NCBI RefSeq assembly: GCF_002078175.1 | Contig: NZ_MWFK01000002.1 | Location: forward strand, 1,922,001 to 1,986,000 | Direction of reading: 5' to 3' | Length of the DNA: 64,000 nucleotides | From: Streptomyces sp. M41(2017) | Lineage (GTDB): Bacteria; Actinomycetota; Actinomycetes; Streptomycetales; Streptomycetaceae | In this document: piece after piece, positions 40,381 through 49,543 of the stretch | How the letters are laid out: the number at the start of each line of letters is the position of its first letter | Position numbering within the stretch: the stretch's first letter is position 1 | Translations under genes and position numbers: made by a program | The notes under the pieces: model-generated | What the model was told of the DNA's origin: nothing | The model's database searches: none | What the model saw: only the letters and a program-made list of their open reading frames with translations

Positions 40381-41706
40381 TCACGACGCGTCGATGAAGC
40401 GGTCCAGTACGCGCACGCCGAACTGCAGCGCGTCGACCGGCACCCGCTCGTCCACACCGTGGAACATGCCCGCGAAGTCCAGCTCCGGCGGCAGCTTCAG
40501 CGGGGCGAAGCCGAAGCAGCGGATGCCGAGGTCGTCGAACGACTTGGCGTCCGTGCCGGCCGAGAGCATGTAGGGCACCGCGCGGGCGATCGGGTCCTCG
40601 GCGGAGAGAGCGGTCTGCATCGCGTCGACGAGGGCGCCGTCGAAGCTCGTCTCCAGGGCCTTGTCCGCGTGCACGTCCTCGCGCTTCACGCGCGGACCGA
40701 GGATGCGGTCGAGGTCGGCGAGGAACTCCTCCTCGTATCCCGGCAGGTAGCGGGCGTCGACGTGGGCGGTGGCCTGCCCGGGGATCACGTTCACCTTGTA
40801 GCCGGCGCCGAGCTGGGTCGGGTTGGCGGTGTTCTGCAGGGAGGCGCCGATGAGCTTGGCCATGCCGCCGAGCTTGGCGAGCGTCTCGTCCATGTTCTCG
40901 GGGTCGAGCTCGGTGCCGAGGGCGTCGCCCAGCTCGTCGAGGAAGTGCCGCAGCGTCTTCGTCACACGCACCGGGAACTTGTGCCGGCCGAGCCGACCGA
41001 CGGCCTCGGACAGCTCGGTGATCGCGTTGTCCTTGTGGATCATCGAACCGTGGCCGGCGGTGCCGTCCACGGTCAGCTTCATCCAGTGCATGCCCTTCTG
41101 GGCGGTCTCGATCAGGTAGAGCCGGAGCTTCTCGTTGACCGTGAAGGAGAAGCCGCCGACCTCGCCGATCGCCTCCGTGACGCCCTCGAAGAGGTCCGGG
41201 TGCTTGTCGACGAGGTGCCGGGCGCCCCACGTCCCGCCCGCCTCCTCGTCGGCGAGGAAGGCGAGGACGATGTCGCGCGGGGGCTTGCGGCCGGTGCGCA
41301 TCCGCTCGCGCACCACCGCCAGCGTCATCGCGTCCATGTCCTTCATGTCGACCGCTCCGCGGCCCCACACCATGCCGTCGGCGATCTCGCCGGAGAAGGG
41401 GTCGTGGGTCCAGTCCGCCGCGTTGGCGGGGACGACGTCGGTGTGGCCGTGGATCAGAAGTCCGGGCCGCGAGCGGTCCTCGCCCTCGATGCGGACCACC
41501 GTGGAGGCGCGGCCCGGGTGGGACTCGAAGATCCGCGGCTCCAGTCCGACCTCGGCGAGCTTCTCGGCGACGTATTCCGCGGCCTTGCGCTCACCCGGGC
41601 CGGAGTGGTCTCCGTAGTTGCTGGTGTCGATCCGGATCAGCTCGCGGCAGAGGTCCACGACCTCGTCCTGGCCCGTGACGCTGCTGGTCGTGCCGGTGTC
41701 GCTCAC
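40381..41706 (-). CDS. M20-family metallopeptidase/deacylase
   Basis: A 441-residue zinc enzyme of the M20/ArgE/DapE/CPG2 group. Metal-binding segments: LLIHGHTDVVPA (H88, D90), GAVDMKDM (D120, bridging), DEEAGG (catalytic E154 and ligand E155) and a C-terminal GMFHGVDERVP (ligand His). A dimerisation domain sits in the middle (about 200-330), containing GHGSMIHKDNAI. It probably removes an amino acid or acyl group from a small amide substrate in the cytosol. No signal peptide. It lies upstream of chpH by 144 bases but is unlikely to share its developmental control. Confidence 0.92.
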   Translation of the reverse strand: MSDTGTTSSVTGQDEVVDLCRELIRIDTSNYGDHSGPGERKAAEYVAEKLAEVGLEPRIFESHPGRASTVVRIEGEDRSRPGLLIHGHTDVVPANAADWTHDPFSGEIADGMVWGRGAVDMKDMDAMTLAVVRERMRTGRKPPRDIVLAFLADEEAGGTWGARHLVDKHPDLFEGVTEAIGEVGGFSFTVNEKLRLYLIETAQKGMHWMKLTVDGTAGHGSMIHKDNAITELSEAVGRLGRHKFPVRVTKTLRHFLDELGDALGTELDPENMDETLAKLGGMAKLIGASLQNTANPTQLGAGYKVNVIPGQATAHVDARYLPGYEEEFLADLDRILGPRVKREDVHADKALETSFDGALVDAMQTALSAEDPIARAVPYMLSAGTDAKSFDDLGIRCFGFAPLKLPPELDFAGMFHGVDERVPVDALQFGVRVLDRFIDAS

Positions 41707-41893
41707 GCTGCTTCCTCCCGCTGTCGCCGCTGGTGGTCCCCCTCATCCTCCCTCTCCCACCCCGCTCTCCCCAAGGCAGGTCCCGGCCCGTCACACGCCG
41801 TTCACGCCGCGACGGGGGGTGATCGGGGCTCCTGGAAAGCCTGGTAATGTTTTCTCTGTCGCCGCGAGGGAAACCCCGCGCGACAGACACCTT

Positions 41894-41978
41894 GTCCGGG
41901 TGGCGGAATGGCAGACGCGCTAGCTTGAGGTGCTAGTGCCCTTTAACGGGCGTGGGGGTTCAAGTCCCCCCTCGGACA
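41894..41978 (+). tRNA. tRNA-Leu (anticodon GAG)
   Basis: An 85-base class II tRNA. The acceptor GTCCGGG (41894-41900) pairs with CTCGGAC (41971-41977). The anticodon stem CTAGC/GCTAG encloses TTGAGGT, so the anticodon is GAG, reading CUC/CUU. There is a long variable arm (CCC-TTTAAC-GGG) and a T-arm GGGGG-TTCAAGT-CCCCC. CCA is not encoded. A -10-like TAATGT at 41845-41850 may be its promoter. Confidence 0.96.
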
Positions 41979-41985
41979 CACAGAA

Positions 41986-42023
41986 GAGTGAGGGCCCCGA
42001 CCGTCAGGTCGGGGCCCTCACTC
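41986..42023 (+). terminator. Terminator of the tRNA gene
   Basis: A 17-bp perfect stem, 41986-42002 with 42007-42023, loop GTCA. It starts eight bases after the tRNA. Confidence 0.87.
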
Positions 42024-42305
42024 GTGATGCCGGGCCGCCGGGAGAGAGCCCTCGCTCCGTGTGTCCGCGGCGTCACGGACAGATGTGGGGCAGATCTCGT
42101 CACGCTGACATACCTCCACGTCAGGACACCGGAATCAGACGTTCCGCTGACCCGGGAGAGGCCCTCGCATGGCTGATGACCAGGCCCGGGGCTAGCGTCG
42201 TACTAAAATTCCAGGCTTGCTCGGAGCTGGACCGGAATATCCCCAGGCGTACCTGCGGGCCCACCAGCGCCCCGGAGTCTCCCGGGAACAACACGTGAGG
42301 ACCCG

Positions 42306-45300
42306 ATGGCAGCCCTCCAGCAAGGCCCCGCAGTCGCGTTGTCCGACGACGAGGTGCGCGCGGAGTTCGGTGACCGGGCGCGCTTCTCCGCCGCCCCGGC
42401 CGCATCGCCGCGCACCCTCGTCGACATCCTCGACGCCTCCGTCCGGGCGTACCCCGACGAGCCCGCTCTCGACGACGGGCGGCGCGCCCTCACCTACCGT
42501 GAGCTGGCCGCGGAGGTCGAGGCCATGCGGTGGCGGCTCGCGCAGGCGGGGGTCGGGCTCGGCGACCGGGTCGGTGTACGGGTCCCGTCCGGCACGAACG
42601 AGCTGTACGTCGCGATTCTGGGCGTCCTCGCGGCCGGTGCCGCCTACGTCCCGGTGGACGCGGAGGACCCGGACGAGCGGGCCGAGCTGGTCTTCGGCGA
42701 GGCGGGCGTGCGCGCGGTCGTCGGGGCCGGGCACGAGCTGACGGCCGGGAGCCGCTCCGAGGTGCCCGCCGCACGCCCCGGCGTCGAGCACGACGCGTGG
42801 ATCATCTTCACCTCCGGCTCCACGGGCAAGCCCAAGGGCGTGGCCGTCAGCCACCGCAGCGCCGCCGCGTTCGTCGACGCCGAGGCGGACCTCTTCCTGA
42901 CCGAGGAGCCGATCGGCCCCGGTGACCGGGTCATGGCGGGCCTGTCCGTCGCCTTCGACGCCTCCTGCGAGGAGATGTGGCTCGCCTGGCGGTACGGCGC
43001 CTGCCTGGTGCCGGTGCCCCGCTCCCAGGTGCGCAGCGGCGCCGATCTGGGACCCTGGCTGGTCGAGCAGGAGATCACCGTGGTCTCCACCGTGCCCACT
43101 CTCGCCGCGTTGTGGGAGCCGGAGGCCCTCAACGAGGTCCGGCTGCTGATCTTCGGCGGTGAGGCCTGCCCGCCCGAGCTGACCCAGCGCCTGGTGACCG
43201 AGGGCCGCGAGGTGTGGAACACGTACGGGCCGACCGAGGCGACCGTGGTGGCCTGTGCCTCGCTGTTGACCGGTGAGGAGCCCATCCGGATCGGGCTGCC
43301 GCTGAACGGCTGGGAGCTGGCCGTCGTCGACGAGGCCGGCGAGCTGGTGCCGATGGGCGCGAGCGGCCAGTTGGTGATCGGCGGGGCCGGGCTCGCCCGC
43401 TACCTCGACGCCGAGAAGGACGCGGAGAAGTACGCGCCGCTCGCCTCCCTGGGCTGGGAGCGGGCGTACCGCAGCGGTGACCTGGTCCGGGCCGAACCGG
43501 AGGGGCTGGTCTTCCTCGGGCGTGCGGACGAGCAGATCAAGCTCGGCGGGCGCCGGATCGAACTGGGTGAGGTGGACGCGGCTCTCCAGGGGCTGCCCGG
43601 CGTCGCGGGCGCCGCCGCCGCCGTACGGAGGGCCCGCGGCGGCAACCAGCTCCTGGTGGGCTATGTCGTGACGCAGGACGGCTGGGACCACGCGACCGCG
43701 GTCGAGAAGCTGCGGGCCGAACTGCCCGCCGCACTCGTACCGCTGCTCGCGCCGGTCGAGGACCTGCCCACCCGGACGTCCGGCAAGGTCGACCGGAACG
43801 CGCTGCCCTGGCCGCTGGAGGGGCTGGAGTCCGGCGGCGCGAAGGAGCAGCTCTACGGCACCGAGGCGTGGCTGGCCGAGCAGTGGAGCGAGGTGCTCGG
43901 TATCCCCGTCGGCGGTTCGGCCGACGACTTCTTCTCGATCGGCGGCAGCAGTCTCGCCGCCGCCCAGCTCACCACCCGGCTGCGGACCCGCTACCCGAGC
44001 GCCGCGGTGCTCGACATCTACCAGCAGCCCGTTCTGCGCAAGCTGGCCCGTCATCTGGAGAAGTCCGTCCAGGACGACGGCGCCGGCCGTACGGTCGCGC
44101 CGGTACCGATGCGCGCGAAGGTGATCCAGCTCCTCGTGCTGATGCCGTTGTTCACGCTGCTCGGCCTGCGCTGGACCGTGGCGCTCGCCGCGCTCGGGAA
44201 CGTCCTGCACTGGTTCGGCCCGTACCCGTGGGCACCGAGCACGTCGTGGTGGCTGGTGGGCGTCGGCGCTCTCGTGCTGTTCAGCCCGCCGGGACGCCTC
44301 GCGATCGCGGCCGGCGGGGCGCGGCTGCTGCTGCGCGGGCTGAAGGCCGGCCGGTATCCGCGGGGTGGCTCCGTCCATCTGCGGCTGTGGACGGCGGAGC
44401 GGCTCGCCGAGTTCAGTGGCGCGACCTCCCTGACGGGTTCCTGGCTGGAGCGGTACGCCCGCGCGTTGGGCGCCCGGGTGGGCCCGGACGTGGACCTGCA
44501 CTCGCTGCCGCCGGTGACCGGCATGCTCAAGCTGGGCCGGGGTGCCGCCGTGGAGTCCGAGGTGGACCTGTCGGGGTACTGGCTGGACGGTGACCGGCTG
44601 GAGATCGGCGCGGTGAAGGTGGGCGCCGGTGCCGTCGTCGGGACGCGCAGCATCCTGTTCCCGGGGGCCCGGGTCGGCAAGCGTGCCGAGGTGGCGCCCG
44701 GCTCGGCGGTCGTCGGGCAGATCCCGACCGGGCAGCGCTGGGCGGGTGCCCCGGCGGGCAAGCTGGGCAAGGCGAAGCGGGCGTGGCCGAAGGACCGGCC
44801 GCGGCGCGGCACGTACTGGCGGGTCATGTACGGCGTGAGCGGCTTCGCGCTCACGGCGCTTCCGGTGCTGGCCGCCGTCGCGGCGCTGCTCGTGGCGCGG
44901 GTCTTCGTGAGCGCGGACGCCGGGTTGGGTACGGCGCTGCGCGGTGCGGCGATCGCGCTGGTGCCGGCGACGCTCGCCTTCGGTCTGGCGTACGCGCTGG
45001 TGCTCCTGGTCCTCGTGCGGCTGCTGAGTCTCGGGCTGCGAGAGGGCACGCATCCCACGCACAGCCGGATCGGCTGGCAGGCGTGGTCGGTCACGCAGCT
45101 GATGGACCGCTCGCGGGAGACGCTGTTCCCGCTGTACGCGGGGCTGATCACGCCGGTGTGGCTGCGGCTGCTCGGGATGAGGATCGGGCGGGGCGCCGAG
45201 ATCTCGACGGTCCTCGCGCTGCCGAGTCTGACGACGGTCGGCGAGGGTGCCTTCCTCGCCGACGACACGCTGACCGCGCCGTACGAGCTCGGCGGCGGCT

Positions 45301-46181
45301 GGATGCGCATCGGGCGGGCCGAGATCGGCCGCCGGGCGTTCCTCGGCAACTCCGGGATGACGGCGCCGGGCCGCAGCGTGCCGGACGGGGGTCTGGTGGG
45401 CGTGCTGTCGGCGACGCCGAAGAAGGCGAAGAAGGGCAGCTCGTACCTGGGTCTGCCGCCGGTGAAGCTGCCGCGCTCGACGCAGGACGGCGACCAGAGC
45501 CGTACGTACGACCCGCCGGCCCGGCTGCTGTGGGCGCGCGGTCTGGTGGAGGCGTGCCGGATCGTGCCGGTGTTCTGCTCGGCCGCGCTGGCGGTCCTGA
45601 CCGTCGCCGCGCTGTGTGCGCTGGGTCCCTGGGCGTGGGTGTTCCCGGGAGCGGTGCTGCCGGCCGCCGGGGTGCTCGGGTGCCTGGTGTCGGTGGTGGC
45701 GAAGTGGCTGCTGGTGGGCCGGCACCGTGCCGGTGAACATCCGCTGTGGAGCGGCTTCGTGTGGCGCAACGAGCTGGCCGACACCTTCGTGGAGGTCGTC
45801 GCCGTGCCGTGGCTGGCGGGTTCGGTGCCGGGCACTCCGCTGATGACGGCGTGGCTGCGCGGACTCGGTGCGCGCATCGGGCGGGGTACGTGGGTGGAGA
45901 GCTACTGGCTTCCCGAGACGGACCTGGTGACACTGGAGGACGCGACCACGGTGAACCGGGGCTGTGTCCTGCAGACCCACCTCTTCCACGACCGGATCTT
46001 GCGGACGGATACTGTGGTGCTCCGTGAGGGCGCCACCCTGGGCCCGGGCGGAATCGTCCTGCCCGGCAGCACCGTCGGGGCCCGCTCGACCCTGGGTCCC
46101 GCGTCGCTCGTGATGGCGGCGGAGTCCGTTCCCGACGACACCCGCTGGCTGGGCAACCCGATCGAGGCGTGGCGCTCGTAG
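42306..46181 (+). CDS. Membrane-bound Pls/PosA-type single-module peptide synthetase
   Basis: A 1291-residue protein with the plan of epsilon-poly-lysine synthetase (Pls, about 1300 residues). Adenylation domain 1 to about 515: FTSGSTGKPKGVA, FDASCEEMW, NTYGPTEA, YRSGDLV, GRRIELGEV and the lysine in TSGKVDRNAL. A carrier domain follows, with DDFFSIGGSSL and phosphopantetheine Ser549. Then come three pairs of transmembrane helices (about 605-665, 835-905, 1075-1135), alternating with three hexapeptide/LbH-like C-terminal domains. There are no condensation or thioesterase domains. The family forms homopolymers or short isopeptides of cationic amino acids; this product is unknown. Start ATG follows GTGAGGACCCG. 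Confidence 0.9.
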   Translation: MAALQQGPAVALSDDEVRAEFGDRARFSAAPAASPRTLVDILDASVRAYPDEPALDDGRRALTYRELAAEVEAMRWRLAQAGVGLGDRVGVRVPSGTNELYVAILGVLAAGAAYVPVDAEDPDERAELVFGEAGVRAVVGAGHELTAGSRSEVPAARPGVEHDAWIIFTSGSTGKPKGVAVSHRSAAAFVDAEADLFLTEEPIGPGDRVMAGLSVAFDASCEEMWLAWRYGACLVPVPRSQVRSGADLGPWLVEQEITVVSTVPTLAALWEPEALNEVRLLIFGGEACPPELTQRLVTEGREVWNTYGPTEATVVACASLLTGEEPIRIGLPLNGWELAVVDEAGELVPMGASGQLVIGGAGLARYLDAEKDAEKYAPLASLGWERAYRSGDLVRAEPEGLVFLGRADEQIKLGGRRIELGEVDAALQGLPGVAGAAAAVRRARGGNQLLVGYVVTQDGWDHATAVEKLRAELPAALVPLLAPVEDLPTRTSGKVDRNALPWPLEGLESGGAKEQLYGTEAWLAEQWSEVLGIPVGGSADDFFSIGGSSLAAAQLTTRLRTRYPSAAVLDIYQQPVLRKLARHLEKSVQDDGAGRTVAPVPMRAKVIQLLVLMPLFTLLGLRWTVALAALGNVLHWFGPYPWAPSTSWWLVGVGALVLFSPPGRLAIAAGGARLLLRGLKAGRYPRGGSVHLRLWTAERLAEFSGATSLTGSWLERYARALGARVGPDVDLHSLPPVTGMLKLGRGAAVESEVDLSGYWLDGDRLEIGAVKVGAGAVVGTRSILFPGARVGKRAEVAPGSAVVGQIPTGQRWAGAPAGKLGKAKRAWPKDRPRRGTYWRVMYGVSGFALTALPVLAAVAALLVARVFVSADAGLGTALRGAAIALVPATLAFGLAYALVLLVLVRLLSLGLREGTHPTHSRIGWQAWSVTQLMDRSRETLFPLYAGLITPVWLRLLGMRIGRGAEISTVLALPSLTTVGEGAFLADDTLTAPYELGGGWMRIGRAEIGRRAFLGNSGMTAPGRSVPDGGLVGVLSATPKKAKKGSSYLGLPPVKLPRSTQDGDQSRTYDPPARLLWARGLVEACRIVPVFCSAALAVLTVAALCALGPWAWVFPGAVLPAAGVLGCLVSVVAKWLLVGRHRAGEHPLWSGFVWRNELADTFVEVVAVPWLAGSVPGTPLMTAWLRGLGARIGRGTWVESYWLPETDLVTLEDATTVNRGCVLQTHLFHDRILRTDTVVLREGATLGPGGIVLPGSTVGARSTLGPASLVMAAESVPDDTRWLGNPIEAWRS

Positions 46182-46254
46182 AAGACGTCGGCCGGTCGGC
46201 AACGAAGGGCGGTACAGCGGTACGCCGAGCACAGGGCAGGGAGCAGTCGCAGCA

Positions 46255-47652
46255 GTGAGCGTTCAGCAGACAGCGGGACCGGACCCCTATTTCCCGGCCA
46301 ACGGCGATCCCCGTTACCGGGTGCACCGGTACGAACTCGCGCTGGACTACCGCCCCGCCCCGAACCGGCTCTCCGGCACCGCACGGCTCAACGCCATAGC
46401 GGGCCGGTCGGCGCTCGCCGAGTTCCAGCTGAACCTGGCGGACTTCCGGATCGGCCGCATCCGGGTCGACGGGAAGGCGGCGCACTACACGCACCGCGGG
46501 GGCCGGCTGCGGATCCGTCCGCCGAAGCCGGTCCGGGCCGGTGCCGCGTTCACGGTCGAGGTGCAGTGGTCGGGCAACCCCAGGCCGGTGAACAGTCCGT
46601 GGGGCGGGATCGGCTGGGAGGAACTGGAGGACGGCGCGCTGGTGGCGAGCCAGCCGGTCGGTTCGCCGTCCTGGTACCCGTGCAACGACCGGCCGGCCGA
46701 CAAGGCGGCGTACCAGATCTCGATCACCACGCCCTCCGCGTACGCGGTGGTGGCGGGCGGGCGTCTGCTGACGCGGACGACGAAGGCGTCCACGACGACC
46801 TGGGTGTACGAGCAGTCGGCGCCGACCTCCAGCTATCTGGTCGGCCTGTCGATCGGCAAGTACCAGACGGTGCTGCTCGGCGATCCGGGTCTGGTCGGCG
46901 TGCCGCAGTCCGGGCATCTGCCCGCGCGGCTGCTCCCCGAGTTCTCCCGGGACTTCGCGCGGCAGCCCGCGATGATGGAGCTCTTCCAGGATCTCTTCGG
47001 GCCGTATCCGTTCGGTGAGTACGCGGTGGTGGTGACCGAGGAGGAGCTCGACGTCCCGGTCGAGGCGCAGGGGTTGTCGCTGTTCGGCGCCAACCACGTG
47101 GACGGTGCGCGGGGTTCGGAGCGGCTGATCGCGCACGAGCTGGCGCACCAGTGGTTCGGCAACAGCGTGTCGATCGCCGACTGGCGGCACATCTGGCTGA
47201 ACGAGGGCCTCGCGAAGTACGCGGAGTGGCTGTGGTCGGAGCGTTCCGGCGGACGGACGGCCCACCGGCTGGCCTCGGCCGCGCACCGGAAGCTGTCGGC
47301 GCTGCCGCAGGATCTGCTGCTGTCCGACCCGGGCCGCAAGCTGATGTTCGACGACCGGCTCTACGAGCGCGGCGGGCTGGCGGTGCACGCGATCCGCTGC
47401 GCGCTGGGCGACGAGGCGTTCTTCCGTATGCTGCGCGGCTGGACGGTGCTGCACCGGAGCGGTGTGGTCACCACGTCCGTGTTCACCACGCACGTCGCGC
47501 GCCACACCGCCGAGCCGCTGGACGACCTCTTCACGGCCTGGCTGTACGAGACGGCGCTCCCGCCGCTGCCCTCCCCCGCCGCGCAGGTGCTGCCGGCCCG
47601 GCCCGGTTATCCGCCCACGAACGCCGACTCGGCCCGAGTACGGGGAGAATGA
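46255..47652 (+). CDS. Short M1-family metallopeptidase
   Basis: A 465-residue zinc aminopeptidase-like protein from GTG 46255. The beta-sandwich N-domain (about 15-200) is followed by the catalytic domain: zinc motif HELAHQWFGN (294-303) with the third ligand E317 in WLNEGLAKYAEW. The GXMEN exopeptidase motif is not in its normal form; the equivalent region reads PVEAQGLSLFGANHV. It is far shorter than the 850-residue PepN type and lacks the large C-terminal helical domain. It has no clear signal peptide. It lies 73 bases after the peptide-synthetase gene and 4 bases before the YchJ-like gene, so the three may be one operon. Confidence 0.9.
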   Translation: MSVQQTAGPDPYFPANGDPRYRVHRYELALDYRPAPNRLSGTARLNAIAGRSALAEFQLNLADFRIGRIRVDGKAAHYTHRGGRLRIRPPKPVRAGAAFTVEVQWSGNPRPVNSPWGGIGWEELEDGALVASQPVGSPSWYPCNDRPADKAAYQISITTPSAYAVVAGGRLLTRTTKASTTTWVYEQSAPTSSYLVGLSIGKYQTVLLGDPGLVGVPQSGHLPARLLPEFSRDFARQPAMMELFQDLFGPYPFGEYAVVVTEEELDVPVEAQGLSLFGANHVDGARGSERLIAHELAHQWFGNSVSIADWRHIWLNEGLAKYAEWLWSERSGGRTAHRLASAAHRKLSALPQDLLLSDPGRKLMFDDRLYERGGLAVHAIRCALGDEAFFRMLRGWTVLHRSGVVTTSVFTTHVARHTAEPLDDLFTAWLYETALPPLPSPAAQVLPARPGYPPTNADSARVRGE

Positions 47653-47656
47653 CGCG

Positions 47657-48031
47657 ATGACCAGCCGTTCCTGTCCCTGTGGGCTCGCCGAGCCGTACGC
47701 GCGGTGCTGCGGGCGCTTCCACCGCGGTGAGTCCGCGGCGCCGAGCGCCGAGGCCCTCATGCGGTCGCGGTACTGCGCCTTCGTCCAGGAGGACGAGGCC
47801 TATCTGCTGCGGACCTGGCATCCGCGGACGCGTCCCGCCCGGGTGGAGTTCGACCCCGGGATGCGGTGGACGGGCCTGGAGATCCTCGGCACGGAGCAGG
47901 GCTCGGCGTTCCACACGACCGGGACCGTCACCTTCCGCGCCGGGTACCGGGGCGGTTCGCTGCACGAGCGCAGCCGGTTCGAGCGGGTCGACGGCGCCTG
48001 GGTCTACGTGGACGGCGACTTCCTCGACTGA
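47657..48031 (+). CDS. YchJ-family protein with SEC-C zinc motif
   Basis: A 124-residue protein. The ATG at 47657 lies four bases after the M1 stop, with GGGGAGA upstream. The SEC-C motif CPCGLAEPYARCCGRFHRG (C6, C8, C17, C18) binds zinc. The rest is a YchJ/NTF2-like alpha-beta fold, with ALMRSRYCAFVQEDEAYLLRTWHP and WVYVDGDFLD at the end. Function is unknown. It is convergent with gntR, 17 bases apart. Confidence 0.92.
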   Translation: MTSRSCPCGLAEPYARCCGRFHRGESAAPSAEALMRSRYCAFVQEDEAYLLRTWHPRTRPARVEFDPGMRWTGLEILGTEQGSAFHTTGTVTFRAGYRGGSLHERSRFERVDGAWVYVDGDFLD

Positions 48032-48048
48032 CCGTCCGAGTCCTCAGG

Positions 48049-48750
48049 TCAGGGCGCCAGGATGTCCAGTTCCTGGAGTGCGCCGACCGTGATCTCCCGG
48101 GTGAGCCGCTCGGCGAGCGCGGCGTCGCCCTCGCGGACGGCCTCGGCGACCTTGACGTGCAGGGTGACGGCGGCGGGGTCGGGGTCCGCGAACATGACCT
48201 CGTGGTGGGTCCGGCCGGACAGGACCTCCGCGACGACGTCCCCGAGGCGGGCGAACATCTCGTTGCCGGACGCGTTGAGGATCACGCGGTGGAAGGCGAC
48301 GTCGTGGACGAGATAGCCCTCCAGCTGGTGCCCGCGTGAGGTGGCGACCATGCCCAGCGCGCACTCGGTGAGTTCCGCGCACTGGGCGGCGGTGGCGTAC
48401 CGGGCGGCGAGTCCGGCGGCGACCGGTTCGAGGGCGGAGCGCAGCACGGTGAGGGAACGCAGCTGGTGGGGGCGGTCGGAGCCGGCCAGTCTCCAGCGGA
48501 TGACCTGGGGGTCGTAGACGTTCCATTCGGACTTGGGGCGGACCGTCACGCCCACGCGGCGGCGGGACTCGACCAGGTACATGGATTCGAGGACCCGGAC
48601 CGCCTCGCGCATCACGGAGCGGGACACCTCGAAGCGCTGGGCGAGTTCGTCGGTGCGTAGGACGCTTCCCGGCGGGTAGTCGCCCGCCGTGATGGCCGGT
48701 CCGAGGGATTCCAGTACTCGTCCGTGCAGCCCCCGGCCCCGTGTGGTCAT
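48049..48750 (-). CDS. gntR: Gluconate operon repressor, GntR/FCD type
   Basis: A 233-residue FadR-subfamily regulator. ATG 48750 is chosen because MTTRGRGLHGRVLESLG begins the conserved domain; it has no ribosome site, so a leaderless mRNA or a more upstream GTG (48804) is possible. The winged helix covers 1-72 (PPGSVLRTDELAQRFEVSRSVMREAVRVLES). The FCD domain has DVAFHRVILNASGN, with Asp/His ligands. Divergent transcription from gntK-gntP points to control of gluconate uptake and phosphorylation, as known for the S. coelicolor counterpart. Confidence 0.92.
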   Translation of the reverse strand: MTTRGRGLHGRVLESLGPAITAGDYPPGSVLRTDELAQRFEVSRSVMREAVRVLESMYLVESRRRVGVTVRPKSEWNVYDPQVIRWRLAGSDRPHQLRSLTVLRSALEPVAAGLAARYATAAQCAELTECALGMVATSRGHQLEGYLVHDVAFHRVILNASGNEMFARLGDVVAEVLSGRTHHEVMFADPDPAAVTLHVKVAEAVREGDAALAERLTREITVGALQELDILAP

Positions 48751-48842
48751 GACGTCAGCGTACGAGGCGGACGCCACAATCAAAAAGTCAGACTTATACG
48801 TCACACACTCTTGAATTTGTCGTACCTAATGCGTTTCAGTGG

Positions 48843-48863
48843 CGTCGACATCAGATGTCGACG
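48843..48863. promoter_or_regulatory. 21-bp palindromic operator before gntK
   Basis: A perfect palindrome with central A; its core is GACATC-A-GATGTC flanked by CGTC and GACG. It ends 17 bases before the gntK ATG, in the gntR-gntK divergent region. The core is the same as that before the FadR-type gene at 24782. Binding by GntR is the simplest reading. It could also form an RNA hairpin near the gntK ribosome site. Confidence 0.7.
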
Positions 48864-48880
48864 AAGACAGCGAGAGCCCG

Positions 48881-49405
48881 ATGCAGCACAGTCCCACCCC
48901 TCATGTCCTTGTGGTCATGGGCGTCGCCGGTACCGGCAAGACCACCATCGGACCGCTGCTCGCGGCCCGGCTCGGTGTTCCGTACGCCGAGGGCGACGAC
49001 TTCCATCCGCAGGCCAACATCACCAAGATGTCGGCCGGGACGCCGCTGACCGACGACGACCGCGCGCCCTGGCTGGACGCCATCGGCCGATGGGCGCACG
49101 ACCGGGCCGGCCTCGGCGGCGTGGTCAGCTGCTCGGCTCTCAAGCGCGGCTACCGGGACCGGCTGCGTGCCGCCGCCCCGGGCATCGCCTTCGTGCATCT
49201 CACCGGTGACCGACAGCTCATCGAGGACCGGATGTCGCACCGCAAGGGCCACTTCATGCCCACCGCCCTCCTGGACTCCCAGTTCGCCACGCTCCAGCCG
49301 CTGGCGGCGGACGAGGCGGGAGTCGAGGTGGACGTCTCCGGCGAGCCCGCCGAGATCACCGAGCGGGCCGTGGCCGCCCTCGCGCACCTCGCACCGCCGC
49401 AGTAA
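48881..49405 (+). CDS. gntK: Gluconokinase
   Basis: A 174-residue thermoresistant-type (GntK/IdnK) kinase that converts gluconate and ATP to 6-phosphogluconate for the pentose phosphate pathway. The P-loop GVAGTGKTT (14-22) is followed by EGDDFHPQANITKMSAGTPLTDDDRAPWL, which forms the gluconate site. ATG 48881 has GAGAG upstream. A GTG at 48839 would add 14 residues but would place the operator palindrome inside the gene. gntP follows on the same strand after 138 bases. Confidence 0.95.
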   Translation: MQHSPTPHVLVVMGVAGTGKTTIGPLLAARLGVPYAEGDDFHPQANITKMSAGTPLTDDDRAPWLDAIGRWAHDRAGLGGVVSCSALKRGYRDRLRAAAPGIAFVHLTGDRQLIEDRMSHRKGHFMPTALLDSQFATLQPLAADEAGVEVDVSGEPAEITERAVAALAHLAPPQ

Positions 49406-49543
49406 CCGCACCCCTCACCTCGGGCGCCTCGCCGCGTCACCTCGCGGGCGCAGCGCCCGCGCCGGGTTCAGCGCTGCCTCCTCCCGGGAGCGGCCACCCC
49501 GCACCACCTTCCCCCGCGACCTTCCACAAGCAAGGGAATCACC

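Noticed and set aside
41894..41978. tRNA-Leu as an integration site for a mobile element
   Set aside because: No integrase gene and no second copy of the tRNA 3' end was noticed; genes on both sides look like core chromosome.
42192..46232. A 1346-codon open frame antisense to the peptide synthetase
   Set aside because: Shadow of a strongly biased gene; composition is Arg/Gly/Pro-rich with no domain and the sense gene has clear motifs throughout.
48839..48880. GTG 48839 as the gntK start
   Set aside because: It has no ribosome site, would place the operator palindrome inside the gene, and the added residues are not like gluconokinase.
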